In this document: positions 1 to 7,493 of the stretch, piece after piece
Position numbering within the stretch: the first letter of the stretch is position 1
How the letters are laid out: each line of letters begins with the position of its first letter
From: Alphaproteobacteria bacterium UBA2964
GTDB lineage: Bacteria; Pseudomonadota; Alphaproteobacteria; MPNO01; UBA2964
DNA: 45,347 bases
Reading direction: 5' to 3'
Assembly: GCA_905182615.1 (NCBI GenBank)
Contig: CAJJCG010000047.1
Coordinates: forward strand, 1-45,347
Made by a program: the position numbers and the translations under genes
The notes under the pieces: generated by a model
What the model saw: the letters and a program-made list of their open reading frames with translations, nothing else
What the model was told of the DNA's origin: nothing
Database searches by the model: none

Positions 1-524
1 TTTTCCAGATCGATATCGAGCGCCTGGAATATACGCGTATGCATATTATAGGTGCCTATCAGAACCGTCAGACCAATTATCCCCTCATCGTCAAAATGTG
101 CCGCGACCGCGTCATAAATCTCATCCGGCACCTGAATGTCGCGCGACATTGAATCTGTGTAGGCAAGGATTGCCCGATCCCGACCATCAAACAGGTCAGA
201 GTTTTCCCAATCCTTCAGCGCATCGCATTCCGCCACAGACAGACCTTCGGCTTCGGCAAGCTCGGGGACATGCTGTTTGATGACGTATTGTACCCGGTTG
301 AAATAGCCAATCCGGATGATGATCAGCTCACGGAGTCGGCCTTCGACGCCAAGTTCCCAGCGGACCATGTTAACAAAATCAAACCAGCCCGTTGCGGCCG
401 GCGGATTGTTCATCAGCATTTTGTATATATTGAGAAGCTTGCCGCGACGGCCGGCTTTTAATTTATCGACGAACTCAGCGAGTTCGAGTTTACCTTCCGC
501 CTCAACGAGAGAAACGCGCGCCAT
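1..524 (-). CDS. Carboxymuconolactone decarboxylase (CMD/AhpD-like) family protein, partial
   Basis: The reading frame runs off the left edge, so the C-terminus is missing; about 174 residues are visible. The central stretch, with a conserved R-E-L-I-I-I-R-I-G-Y-F-N-R, then Y-V-I-K-Q-H and later D-R-A-I-L-A-Y-T-D, is the helical core of the CMD superfamily (PF02627). Members of this family are all-helical proteins that include AhpD, a thiol reductase for peroxiredoxin. The C-x-x-C of true AhpD is absent here, with only the motif histidine kept, so a thiol-reductase role is doubtful. The start is the ATG at 522-524, with GGAGG a few bases upstream. It follows a selenoprotein peroxiredoxin on the same strand by about 49 bases, so the two probably share a transcript. 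Function beyond the fold is not known. Confidence 0.8.
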   Translation of the reverse strand, partial: MARVSLVEAEGKLELAEFVDKLKAGRRGKLLNIYKMLMNNPPAATGWFDFVNMVRWELGVEGRLRELIIIRIGYFNRVQYVIKQHVPELAEAEGLSVAECDALKDWENSDLFDGRDRAILAYTDSMSRDIQVPDEIYDAVAAHFDDEGIIGLTVLIGTYNMHTRIFQALDIDLE

Positions 525-573
525 GTGACCTCCATAAACGATTACGGGCCAGGCCGGCGCGCGTAATTCCCTA

Positions 574-1062
574 TTACTTCTGAGCTGCTTCGGCTTTCCG
601 TTTCTCGAAAAGCTGCACCAGCTTGATAACATCAGCAGCGTCCATTCTTGCGAGTGGACCATCGCTGTAACTCGACGAAACAACTTTAGCATCATCGCCA
701 AGCAGAAACTCGGACGGCTGAATAATGCTCCGGCGGTCTTCCCACCAGGCACCCATCTGATCCGCCTGCTCGCGTGTAACGCCTTGACCGACGGGGAACG
801 AAACCTCATCAGCCACCATTTTCGCCTCGTCACCAGTATCGATGCTGGCAGCAATGACTTTTATGCCTTCAGCTTCGAGCGTGGCTTTTTCCTTTTCAAA
901 ACCGACCAACTGCCGGCGGCAGTATGGTCACCAATGACCCCGATAAAAGAGGATCACCTGATATTTGGCATCCCCCAGATCGGGTAGTGTTGCCGTTCCG
1001 CCGCCGACCAGATTAAGGGTCATTTCGGGGAAGACATCACCGATCTCCAGTTTTTTCGCCAT
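574..1062 (-). CDS. Peroxiredoxin-like (AhpC/TSA fold) selenoprotein with in-frame TGA as selenocysteine
   Basis: Read through one in-frame TGA (928-930), this is a continuous 162-residue thioredoxin-fold protein. The first part ends V-I-L-F-Y-R-G-H-W at residue 44, the TGA is residue 45, and the frame continues P-Y-C-R-R-Q-L-V-G-F. The family norm is F-Y-R-G-x-W-C-P-Y-C, so selenocysteine replaces the peroxidatic cysteine and gives a U45-x-x-C48 redox centre. No base insertion or deletion is needed, both halves are conserved in kind, and selA, selB and selC lie 1-4 kb away; these facts argue against a pseudogene. Expected role is reduction of peroxides or another thiol-redox reaction in the cytoplasm, since no signal peptide is seen. 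The start is ATG 1060-1062 with GGAG seven bases upstream. It is divergent from the deiodinase-like gene and precedes the CMD gene on the same strand. Confidence 0.88.
905..928 (-). promoter_or_regulatory. SECIS-like hairpin of the peroxiredoxin selenoprotein
   Basis: On the minus strand the bases just after the TGA fold as ACCA / CTGCC - GCC loop - GGCAG / TGGT, with a small uneven internal loop (TA against T). The first apical base is G, as expected for bacterial SECIS elements. The loop begins only about ten bases after the TGA, closer than usual for SelB-bound elements, so the precise fold is uncertain. The design resembles the hairpin in the neighbouring selenoprotein gene. Confidence 0.55.
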
Positions 1063-1089
1063 TAATTTACTCCAGTTGCGAAGAAGATC

Positions 1090-1127
1090 ATTGTCGCCGG
1101 ACCGATCACAATTGCAAGAGCGACAAT
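1090..1127. promoter_or_regulatory. Inverted repeat in the divergent promoter region of the two selenoprotein genes
   Basis: The 128-base gap between the divergent starts (1063-1190) holds a perfect inverted repeat, ATTGTCGC at 1090-1097 and GCGACAAT at 1120-1127. A direct repeat ACAATTGC (1108-1115 and 1123-1130) overlaps it. Such symmetry between divergent genes suggests a shared operator. The regulator is unknown, and no clear -35/-10 pair was recognised. Confidence 0.35.
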
Positions 1128-1190
1128 TGCCGAATGGAACAAATAGTCCTAGCATCAGGTTATAAGGAAATTACTGGGAGGAAGAATCCA

Positions 1191-1865
1191 ATGGACCCCC
1201 GTTTTGAACAGTTCAAGGATTTGGACTGGGACGCAATGAGCTTTCCAGAAAAGCGCAAGGTCTGGTTGCAGATATCAGACATGACCGCCGAAGAGTTCGA
1301 CACCATGATGACTGGCCAGAAAGCCCGTCAGGGCAATGTACCAAAGATTGGTGAAATGGCGCCGGACTTTAAGCTGGAGCGTCTTGACCGGAGCAAAAAG
1401 CGTACCGGTGAATACGTAGAACTCTCAGCCCTAAGAGGAAAGTCGGTAGCTCTCTGCTTCGGCTCGTATACCTGACCCCCCTTTCGTGATCAGTCCGTGC
1501 GACTGAACGAAGTTTACGAAGCAAATAAAGACAATATTGAATTCTTCCTGATCTATGTATGTGAAGCACACCCTTCTGATGGCTGGCAGACGCTGCAAAA
1601 TCTCGAAACCGAGATTTTCTATAAGGCGCCAACGACGGCTGATGAACGCGCTGAAATTGGCAATGCCTGCCAGATCGGGCTTGATCTCAAATACCCCATG
1701 CTCATCGACAACATCGACAATGAGGTGGAAAACAAATATGTCGCAGCACCAATCCGGCTGTTTGTCATCGATCCCGACGGCAAAATTACCTATGCTGGCG
1801 GAGAAGGCCCGCACAAGTTTGACCCGGATGGCTGGGAAGAAGCCATTAAGGCGCAAACAAACTGA
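1191..1865 (+). CDS. Iodothyronine-deiodinase-like selenoprotein with in-frame TGA as selenocysteine
   Basis: Read through the TGA at 1473-1475 (residue 95), this is a 224-residue protein. The active-site stretch G-S-Y-T-U-P-P-F matches the vertebrate deiodinase hallmark G-S-x-T-U-P-x-F. Further matches follow: I-Y-V-C-E-A-H-P-S-D-G-W (residues 121-132) corresponds to the deiodinase I-Y-I-E-E-A-H-x-S-D-G-W, and Y-V-A-A-P-I-R-L-F-V-I (183-192) to its Y-A-A-L-P-E-R-L. It therefore belongs to the T4_deiodinase family (PF00837) on a thioredoxin fold. Unlike animal enzymes it has a soluble helical N-terminal region instead of a membrane anchor. The substrate is unknown; bacterial members are not shown to act on thyroid hormones, and thiol-redox or reductive dehalogenation are both possible. 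ATG 1191 is preferred because GGGAGGAAG lies six bases upstream; an in-frame ATG at 1134 lacks this. selA starts 33 bases after its stop. Confidence 0.92.
1483..1511 (+). promoter_or_regulatory. SECIS-like hairpin of the deiodinase-like selenoprotein
   Basis: Seven bases after the TGA the sequence folds as TTCGT (1483-1487), GAT internal loop, CAGTC (1491-1495), loop CGTGC (1496-1500), GACTG (1501-1505), single A, ACGAA (1507-1511). Both stems are perfectly paired. A G lies in the first two loop positions, and the apical loop starts about 20 bases after the TGA. Both features agree with bacterial SECIS rules, which makes UGA recoding by SelB credible. Confidence 0.75.
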
Positions 1866-1898
1866 TATAAATTTTGATGTGATCCGGTGGAGTCTCGC

Positions 1899-3323
1899 AT
1901 GACGGACTCCACCGCGTCTCTCTTCTCCTCCATACCTTCGGTCGACAAACTACTTAGGACACCCGACGCTGAAACGCTGATCGACTCTTTTGGTCGCCAA
2001 CCGGTGACCAACGCCGTACGCGACGATCTCGCGACGCTACGACAAGCCCTGGCAAAAAAAGATAATGTGGAAACTGGTGATGTTTCTTCCGCCAATATTC
2101 TCGCACGAGTGGCGGCACGACTCGAAGCAGATCTGTCGCCATCGCTTAAGCCGGTTTTCAACCTGACCGGCACGGTGCTGCATACCAATCTAGGCCGCGC
2201 GCCTTTGCCAGAGGAAGCAATTGACGCGATCGCGGCGGTATCCCGCGGCGCTAGCAACCTCGAATATAATCTGTCTACCGGCAAACGTGGCGACCGTGAT
2301 GTCCACGTCGAGGAGACCCTCGCCCAGCTGACAGGTGCCGAAGCCATTACCGTTGTGAACAATAATGCCGCCGCTGTACTACTGATGTTGAACGCGCTCG
2401 CTTTGCGTAAAGAAGTCATCGTCTCACGCGGCGAGCTCATCGAAATCGGTGGCGCCTTCCGGATACCCGATATTATGTCGTGCGCCGGGGCCAAGCTGCG
2501 CGAAGTTGGCACTACCAACCGAACCCACCCCAAGGACTTCGAAGAAGCAATTAGCCCAAAGACCGCGATGTTGATGAAAATCCACACCAGCAATTATGAG
2601 GTCCAGGGCTTTACCGCAGCGGTGTCCGATCCTGACCTTGCGGCTCTCGCCCACAAAAACGACCTGCCCTTTGTGATTGACCTCGGCAGCGGCACCATGA
2701 CCGACTTGCGTCAGTTTGGTCTGCCGCATGAACCAACCGCCCAGGAAGCGTTAGCGAGTGGTGCTGATCTCGTGAGCTTTAGCGGCGACAAGCTCCTCGG
2801 TGGCCCGCAGGCTGGAATTATTGCCGGCCGCGCCGATCTCATTGCGAAGATTAAAAAGAACCCAATGAAGCGCGCCATGCGCTGCGATAAGATGACGATT
2901 GCCGCCCTGGAAACCATTTTGCGGCTCTATGCTGATCCCGATCGGCTGGCCGGGCGCATACCAACACTGCGTCTACTGGCCCGCAAACAGGACGACATTC
3001 AGGCAACCGCGGCGCGCGTCTCTACGATGCTCGATACCGCTCTCGGCGACCGGTATGAAATTTCTCTGGAGCATTGCCAAAGCCAAATTGGCAGCGGTTC
3101 TTTACCTGCTGAACGGCTCGACAGCATCGCGCTCGTTATCCGCCCCACAGCCGCGAAAGGTGTCGGCACAGCGCTTAAAAGACTAGCCACCGCCTTTCGC
3201 AATTTGTCCATGCCGGTTATTGGTCGCATTCAGGACGATGCCTTTTGGTTGGATTTACGCTGTCTGGAAGCAGGTAACGAAGATGCTTTCACCAGCCAGC
3301 TCGACGCACTGCAGATAAAATGA
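1899..3323 (+). CDS. selA: L-seryl-tRNA(Sec) selenium transferase
   Basis: SelA is the PLP-dependent cytoplasmic enzyme that converts seryl-tRNA(Sec) to selenocysteyl-tRNA(Sec) using selenophosphate. This 474-residue product has near-normal family length. It carries the N-terminal-domain-to-core stretch F-N-L-T-G-T-V-L-H-T-N-L-G-R-A-P-L, the T-G-A-E-A-I-T-V-V-N-N-N-A-A-A-V motif, and the PLP-lysine motif S-G-D-K-L-L-G-G-P-Q-A-G with the lysine at residue 298. The start ATG 1899 has GGAG six bases upstream; an in-frame GTG at 1887 overlaps that site and is less likely. It lies just downstream of a selenoprotein gene and overlaps selB by four bases (ATGA), so translational coupling of the two factors is likely. 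Confidence 0.97.
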   Translation: MTDSTASLFSSIPSVDKLLRTPDAETLIDSFGRQPVTNAVRDDLATLRQALAKKDNVETGDVSSANILARVAARLEADLSPSLKPVFNLTGTVLHTNLGRAPLPEEAIDAIAAVSRGASNLEYNLSTGKRGDRDVHVEETLAQLTGAEAITVVNNNAAAVLLMLNALALRKEVIVSRGELIEIGGAFRIPDIMSCAGAKLREVGTTNRTHPKDFEEAISPKTAMLMKIHTSNYEVQGFTAAVSDPDLAALAHKNDLPFVIDLGSGTMTDLRQFGLPHEPTAQEALASGADLVSFSGDKLLGGPQAGIIAGRADLIAKIKKNPMKRAMRCDKMTIAALETILRLYADPDRLAGRIPTLRLLARKQDDIQATAARVSTMLDTALGDRYEISLEHCQSQIGSGSLPAERLDSIALVIRPTAAKGVGTALKRLATAFRNLSMPVIGRIQDDAFWLDLRCLEAGNEDAFTSQLDALQIK

Positions 3324-5233
3324 TTATCGCGACCTCTGGCCATATCGATCACGGCAAGACTGTTCTCGTCAAAGCGCTTACCGGCGTCGATACCGACCGG
3401 CTACCGGAGGAAAAAGCACGCGGTATCTCTATCGATCTAGGGTACGCCTATCACAAGCTCGACGAGGACAACGTCCTAGGATTTGTCGACGTCCCCGGCC
3501 ATGAAAAGTTTGTCCACAATATGCTGGCAGGTGTTACCGGCATCGATTACGCGCTGCTGGTCATCGCCGCGGATGACGGACCGATGCCCCAAACCGAAGA
3601 ACACCTGGCAATCCTCGATTTACTAGGACTTTCAGCCGGTGCCGTTGCCATCACAAAGATCGACCGGACAGAACCCGAACGTGTCGAAGAGGTTATCGAG
3701 CTAACCGAGATGCTACTCGACGGCACCTCGCTTGAAGGAGCCCCCATCTTTCCGGTATCTGGCATTAGCGGTGATGGCATTGCGGAGCTGCGCACACACC
3801 TTGAGACAGTCGCCATCGAATTCAGCTCTTCCCAGCATGGTGGGAACTTCCGCCTTGCCATTGACCGGCGCTTTACGGTTCCGGGTGCTGGGCTCGTCGT
3901 TACCGGCAGTGTATTTTCCGGCAAAATCGCCGTCGGCGATCAATTGGTTCTTTCACCGGCTGGCTATCAGGCACGGGTGCGCGGTATTCATGCTCAGAAC
4001 CGAGATTCCGAAACCGGACAAGTCGGTCAACGCTGCGCGCTAAATATTACAGGCTCCGACCTGGACAAAGAACAGGTCCATCGCGGCAATTGGGTTTTAA
4101 CAGAATCCGTCCACGCACCAACCAAACGCTTCGATGCCCGCATCCGATTGCTTAAGTCTGAACCGCGCGCGCTAAAACATTGGACCCCAGTTCACCTTCA
4201 TATTGGTGCCGCGGATATCAGCGCCCGCGTCGCTCTGCTGGATGGCAAAACTATCGCACCTGGCGGCTCTGCAATCGTGCAGCTGGTCCTCGACGAGCCG
4301 GTTGGCGCTCTACATGGCGATCGGTTGATCCTGCGGGATCAATCAGCGCGGCGGACCATGGGCGGCGGCAGCGTCATTGATCCCTTCGCGCCAACCCGGG
4401 GCCGCTCAAAGCCTGAACGGCTCGCCGCCCTTGCGGCCATGGATAGCAGCGACCCGTTCGAAGCGATGAGCCTGTTGCTAGAGGCACAGCCAAACGGCAT
4501 CGCTTTGGCCCAATTCGTCATCAGTCGCAATCTGACAAATGATCGGGCGGAAGCCCTTTGGGCTGATCTCGACATGATCATTACTGGCCGGGATGAGGAT
4601 CGCACCGGCATTGCCCGGTCTCGCTGGGAGGCGCTGGCGGCAGAGATTCTAACGGCCCTCGATAAATGGCATAGCGAACGGCCGGACCAGCTTGGTCCGG
4701 CAGAAAACACTTTGCGTTTATCTTTCGATCCGAGGCCGCCTTTGCCTTTGTTTAAGGCCGTGGTGGGCCAGCTCGCCGCCAAAAACAAGATCGTCCTCGC
4801 CAACCGACTACTCCGTCTGCCCAGCCATCAGCCGGGCATGAATGCACAGGACAAGAAACTCTGGTCAGATGTTCGCCAAACCATGGAAGAAGCCAGGTTA
4901 CGGCCTCTCTCTCTGCACGAAGTTGCTGACGAGATGGAGATTAAGGTCACGGCCCTAACCGCCTTTATGCGCCGCGCTGCTGCGACTGGTTTTGTCCTAC
5001 AGATTTCACAAACTCGGTTCTTACTGCCAGATGCGGTGCAGGAATTGGCCGGTATCGCCGAAACACTCGCCACGGAGAGTGAGATCACTGCTGCCGAGTT
5101 TCGCAATAAATCCGGCATTGGCCGCAATATGGCGATCGAAATACTAGAATTTTTCGATAAATCCGGTCTGACCAAGCGCGATGGCAATCTACGCCATATC
5201 GTCAAATCGGCGGCAGAGATATTTGGAGGATAG
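3320..5233 (+). CDS. selB: Selenocysteine-specific elongation factor SelB
   Basis: SelB is a GTPase that delivers Sec-tRNA(Sec) to ribosomes stalled at UGA and binds the SECIS hairpin with its C-terminal winged-helix domains. The 637-residue product shows G1 G-H-I-D-H-G-K-T (7-14), switch region G-I-S-I-D-L-G-Y (35-42), G3 D-V-P-G-H (57-61) and G4 T-K-I-D (112-115). EF-Tu-like beta-barrel domains follow to about residue 350. The last 270 or so residues have the helix-rich pattern of tandem winged-helix repeats. Length and order fit a complete bacterial SelB. The start overlaps the selA stop, and selC follows 44 bases after the stop. The full C-terminal domain implies that real SECIS elements are used by this organism. 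Confidence 0.97.
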   Translation: MIIATSGHIDHGKTVLVKALTGVDTDRLPEEKARGISIDLGYAYHKLDEDNVLGFVDVPGHEKFVHNMLAGVTGIDYALLVIAADDGPMPQTEEHLAILDLLGLSAGAVAITKIDRTEPERVEEVIELTEMLLDGTSLEGAPIFPVSGISGDGIAELRTHLETVAIEFSSSQHGGNFRLAIDRRFTVPGAGLVVTGSVFSGKIAVGDQLVLSPAGYQARVRGIHAQNRDSETGQVGQRCALNITGSDLDKEQVHRGNWVLTESVHAPTKRFDARIRLLKSEPRALKHWTPVHLHIGAADISARVALLDGKTIAPGGSAIVQLVLDEPVGALHGDRLILRDQSARRTMGGGSVIDPFAPTRGRSKPERLAALAAMDSSDPFEAMSLLLEAQPNGIALAQFVISRNLTNDRAEALWADLDMIITGRDEDRTGIARSRWEALAAEILTALDKWHSERPDQLGPAENTLRLSFDPRPPLPLFKAVVGQLAAKNKIVLANRLLRLPSHQPGMNAQDKKLWSDVRQTMEEARLRPLSLHEVADEMEIKVTALTAFMRRAAATGFVLQISQTRFLLPDAVQELAGIAETLATESEITAAEFRNKSGIGRNMAIEILEFFDKSGLTKRDGNLRHIVKSAAEIFGG

Positions 5234-5277
5234 GATTTACCCGAGGCCTAAAAGACCTTAGATAGTGATAAAATTGG

Positions 5278-5373
5278 GGAAGGGATTCGTGAGCCGGTGC
5301 TGCGCTCGGGCTTCAAACCCGGTGAGGGGCGTTAAACGTGCCTGGTGGGTTCAACTCCCACTCTCTTCCGCCA
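5278..5373 (+). tRNA. selC: tRNA-Sec (anticodon TCA)
   Basis: This 96-base gene ends in an encoded CCA. The acceptor arm is 8 bp, GGAAGGGA (5278-5285) against TCTCTTCC, the longer arm typical of bacterial tRNA-Sec. The anticodon loop is CTTCAAA (5311-5317) with anticodon TCA at 5313-5315, which reads UGA. The T arm is GTGGG-TTCAACT-CCCAC. A long variable arm (about 5322-5344) pairs imperfectly. The extended D stem seems to need one bulged G, a small irregularity. The discriminator base is G. It follows selB by 44 bases and may be transcribed with it. Confidence 0.96.
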
Positions 5374-5374
5374 A

Positions 5375-5381
5375 TTTTTTT
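5375..5381 (+). terminator. T-run after selC, possible end of the selenocysteine operon
   Basis: Seven T residues begin two bases after the tRNA 3' end. No separate hairpin precedes them, but the structured tRNA itself could help RNA polymerase release. Termination here is an inference. Confidence 0.35.
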
Positions 5382-5493
5382 CTGAAAACCTATTGCGATT
5401 TTGACAAGGCCCACTAAGTTATCGCTGAATTTTCGTCAGTCTGTAATATCCGAGTTCAACTGAATGTTACGATGAAATTTGGAGAAAATGATC

Positions 5494-6174
5494 ATGGTAG
5501 TCAGCAATCCCTTAATGCAATTATTTGGGCAATCGCCTTTCAAACCGATGCAGGAACATGTCCGCGTCGCCATCGACTGTGCCAACCAGGTACCAAACCT
5601 GTTTGAGGCCGTAAAAGCCGGTGATGCAGCCGCGGTCGAAGCGAGCCGCGAGAAAATTTATGCCCTGGAAAATCAGGCTGACGAGATCAAGAACGAGCTG
5701 CGAACGCGTCTACCTAAAAGCATGTTCATGCCGGTGGATCGGCGTGATCTTCTTGAAATCCTCGATCTGCAGGATTCAATCGCGGATACCGCTCAAGATA
5801 TCGCGGGCATGATGGTTGCGCGGCCGATGTCTCTGCCAGATGCCGTGTTTGAGCCCCTGATGGAACTGACCAATCAATGCATTAACGCTTGCAACCATCT
5901 CGGCCAGATCATGGAAGAACTTGATGAGCTGGTCGAAACCGGGTTCCGCGGGCCGGAGTCGGAAAAGGTCATGTATATGATCGACGAGCTCAACAAAATT
6001 GAAACCGGCACAGACCAACAAGCAATCAAGGTGATGCGGCTTCTCTTTGAGCATGAAGAAGAAATCGGTGCGGTATCGACCATTATGTGGGACCGCGTCA
6101 TTCACTGGATCGGCGACCTGGCCAATTTTGCAGAACGCGCCGGCAACCGGCACCGCCTGCTTCTTGCCCATTGA
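5494..6174 (+). CDS. DUF47/PhoU-like phosphate transport accessory protein
   Basis: This 226-residue, mainly helical protein belongs to the DUF47 (TIGR00153, PhoU-like) family. Recognisable parts are the N-terminal S-P-F-K-P-M-Q-E-H region, the E-N-Q-A-D-E-I-K-N-E-L helix and the acidic M-P-V-D-R-R-D-L-L-E-I-L-D-L-Q-D-S-I-A-D segment near residue 90. The D/E-x-x-x-D pattern of PhoU-type metal binding is visible in these helices. Such proteins sit next to PiT permeases and are thought to modulate low-affinity phosphate uptake; here a PiT gene follows after 50 bases. ATG 5494 is chosen because GGAG (5481-5484) lies nine bases upstream. ATG 5488 would be only three bases from it, and the still longer TTG start overlaps it. 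Confidence 0.9.
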   Translation: MVVSNPLMQLFGQSPFKPMQEHVRVAIDCANQVPNLFEAVKAGDAAAVEASREKIYALENQADEIKNELRTRLPKSMFMPVDRRDLLEILDLQDSIADTAQDIAGMMVARPMSLPDAVFEPLMELTNQCINACNHLGQIMEELDELVETGFRGPESEKVMYMIDELNKIETGTDQQAIKVMRLLFEHEEEIGAVSTIMWDRVIHWIGDLANFAERAGNRHRLLLAH

Positions 6175-6224
6175 TCAAGAAGCAGTTTGTTTTACCAATA
6201 TAGGTTTCATCAAGTAGTCGATTA

Positions 6225-7493
6225 ATGGATATCATTGCCACCTACGGGACCCACCTTTTAGTCCTAGCGATCATATTTGGCGTCTTTATGACTTGGGGCA
6301 TCGGTGCAAACGATGTTGCTAATGCGCTTGGCACATCGGTGGGGTCGGGCGCCATCACTGTTCGTACAGCCATCATCGTCGCGGCGATTTTTGAGTTTGC
6401 TGGCGCCGCCCTGGCCGGTGGCAATGTCACCAAAACAATCCGTAAAGGCATTATCGACCCAAGCCAAATTGCCGACCGCCCTGAAATTCTAGTCTTTGGC
6501 ATGCTTGCCGCCCTGCTGGCCGCGGGCTGCTGGTTAGCGATTGCTTCCGTCAAAGGCTGGCCGGTTTCCACAACCCACTCAATTGTCGGTGCCATTGTCG
6601 GCTTCGCTGTAGCGGGTATCGGTGTCGATGCAGTAAACTGGGGGAAAATCAGCCAGATTGTTGCAAGCTGGGTTGTCTCGCCAGCGCTCGGTGGTGGCAT
6701 CGCCTTTATGCTGATGATGAGCATTCAGCATCTCATTATGAACGCCGACAAGCCGTTCAAAGCCGCCGTCAAATGGGCACCGATGTACATATTCCTCGTC
6801 GGCTTTGTGATTTCGTTGGTCACCCTGTTTAAGGGCCTCAAACATCTAAAAATCGAGCTCGGGATCGGCGAAAGCTTTCTTGTCGCCGCCATTATCGGCG
6901 TCATCGTTGCACTCATCGGAAAATGGGCGGTCAACCGCGTCACGTTTGACGAAACAGAAGACAAGAAATCTCACATTGCCAGTGTCGAACGGGTCTTTGC
7001 CCCAATGATCATCTTCACTGCCTGTGCAATGGCCTTTGCGCACGGATCAAATGATGTCGCCAATGGTGTCGGTCCTCTAGCCGCAGTTTACGGCCTCATT
7101 CAATCGGGCGGTGAGATAACGCAGAAACTGGCTATGCCAATCTGGATTTTGGCCCTCGGCGGCGCTGGCATCGTTCTCGGTCTCACGACCTATGGTTACC
7201 GGGTCATGCGGACTATCGGCACCAAGATTACATCACTCACACCAACGAGTGGGTTTTGCGCCACCGTTGCAGCAGCCATAACAGTGGTCCTCGCCTCTCG
7301 CACTGCCATGCCAGTCTCCACAACCCATATCGCCGTTGGGGCGGTCATGGGTGTTGGCTTGGCACGCGGCTTCGCGGCCCTCGACATTCGGGTTATTGGC
7401 AAAATAATCGTGTCCTGGGTCGTGACCTTGCCTGCCGGTGGTATTTTAGCCGCCCTGTTCTTCTTCATGCTGAAAGGGATGTTTACGCCCTAG
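6225..7493 (+). CDS. PiT-family inorganic phosphate transporter
   Basis: The 422-residue integral membrane protein carries both PiT signature repeats, G-A-N-D-V-A-N-A-L-G-T near the N-terminus and G-S-N-D-V-A-N-G-V-G-P near residue 275. Each is followed by a V-S-T-T-H motif, and hydrophobic segments run throughout. PiT permeases move metal-phosphate or phosphate with protons or sodium across the inner membrane at low affinity. It forms a pair with the DUF47 gene just upstream. Its TAG stop shares the palindromic CTAG with the stop of the convergent gene, so the two genes overlap by four bases and leave no room for a terminator. Confidence 0.95.
   Translation: MDIIATYGTHLLVLAIIFGVFMTWGIGANDVANALGTSVGSGAITVRTAIIVAAIFEFAGAALAGGNVTKTIRKGIIDPSQIADRPEILVFGMLAALLAAGCWLAIASVKGWPVSTTHSIVGAIVGFAVAGIGVDAVNWGKISQIVASWVVSPALGGGIAFMLMMSIQHLIMNADKPFKAAVKWAPMYIFLVGFVISLVTLFKGLKHLKIELGIGESFLVAAIIGVIVALIGKWAVNRVTFDETEDKKSHIASVERVFAPMIIFTACAMAFAHGSNDVANGVGPLAAVYGLIQSGGEITQKLAMPIWILALGGAGIVLGLTTYGYRVMRTIGTKITSLTPTSGFCATVAAAITVVLASRTAMPVSTTHIAVGAVMGVGLARGFAALDIRVIGKIIVSWVVTLPAGGILAALFFFMLKGMFTP

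Noticed and set aside
574-1865. Reading the two interrupted genes at 574-1062 and 1191-1865 as frameshifted or nonsense pseudogenes
   Set aside because: Each is broken only by one TGA in the same frame, at the exact redox position, with selA/selB/selC adjacent and a hairpin after each TGA.
5382-5487. PHO box upstream of the DUF47-PiT pair
   Set aside because: CTGTAAT-like words are present, but the two 7-base halves with proper spacing are not.
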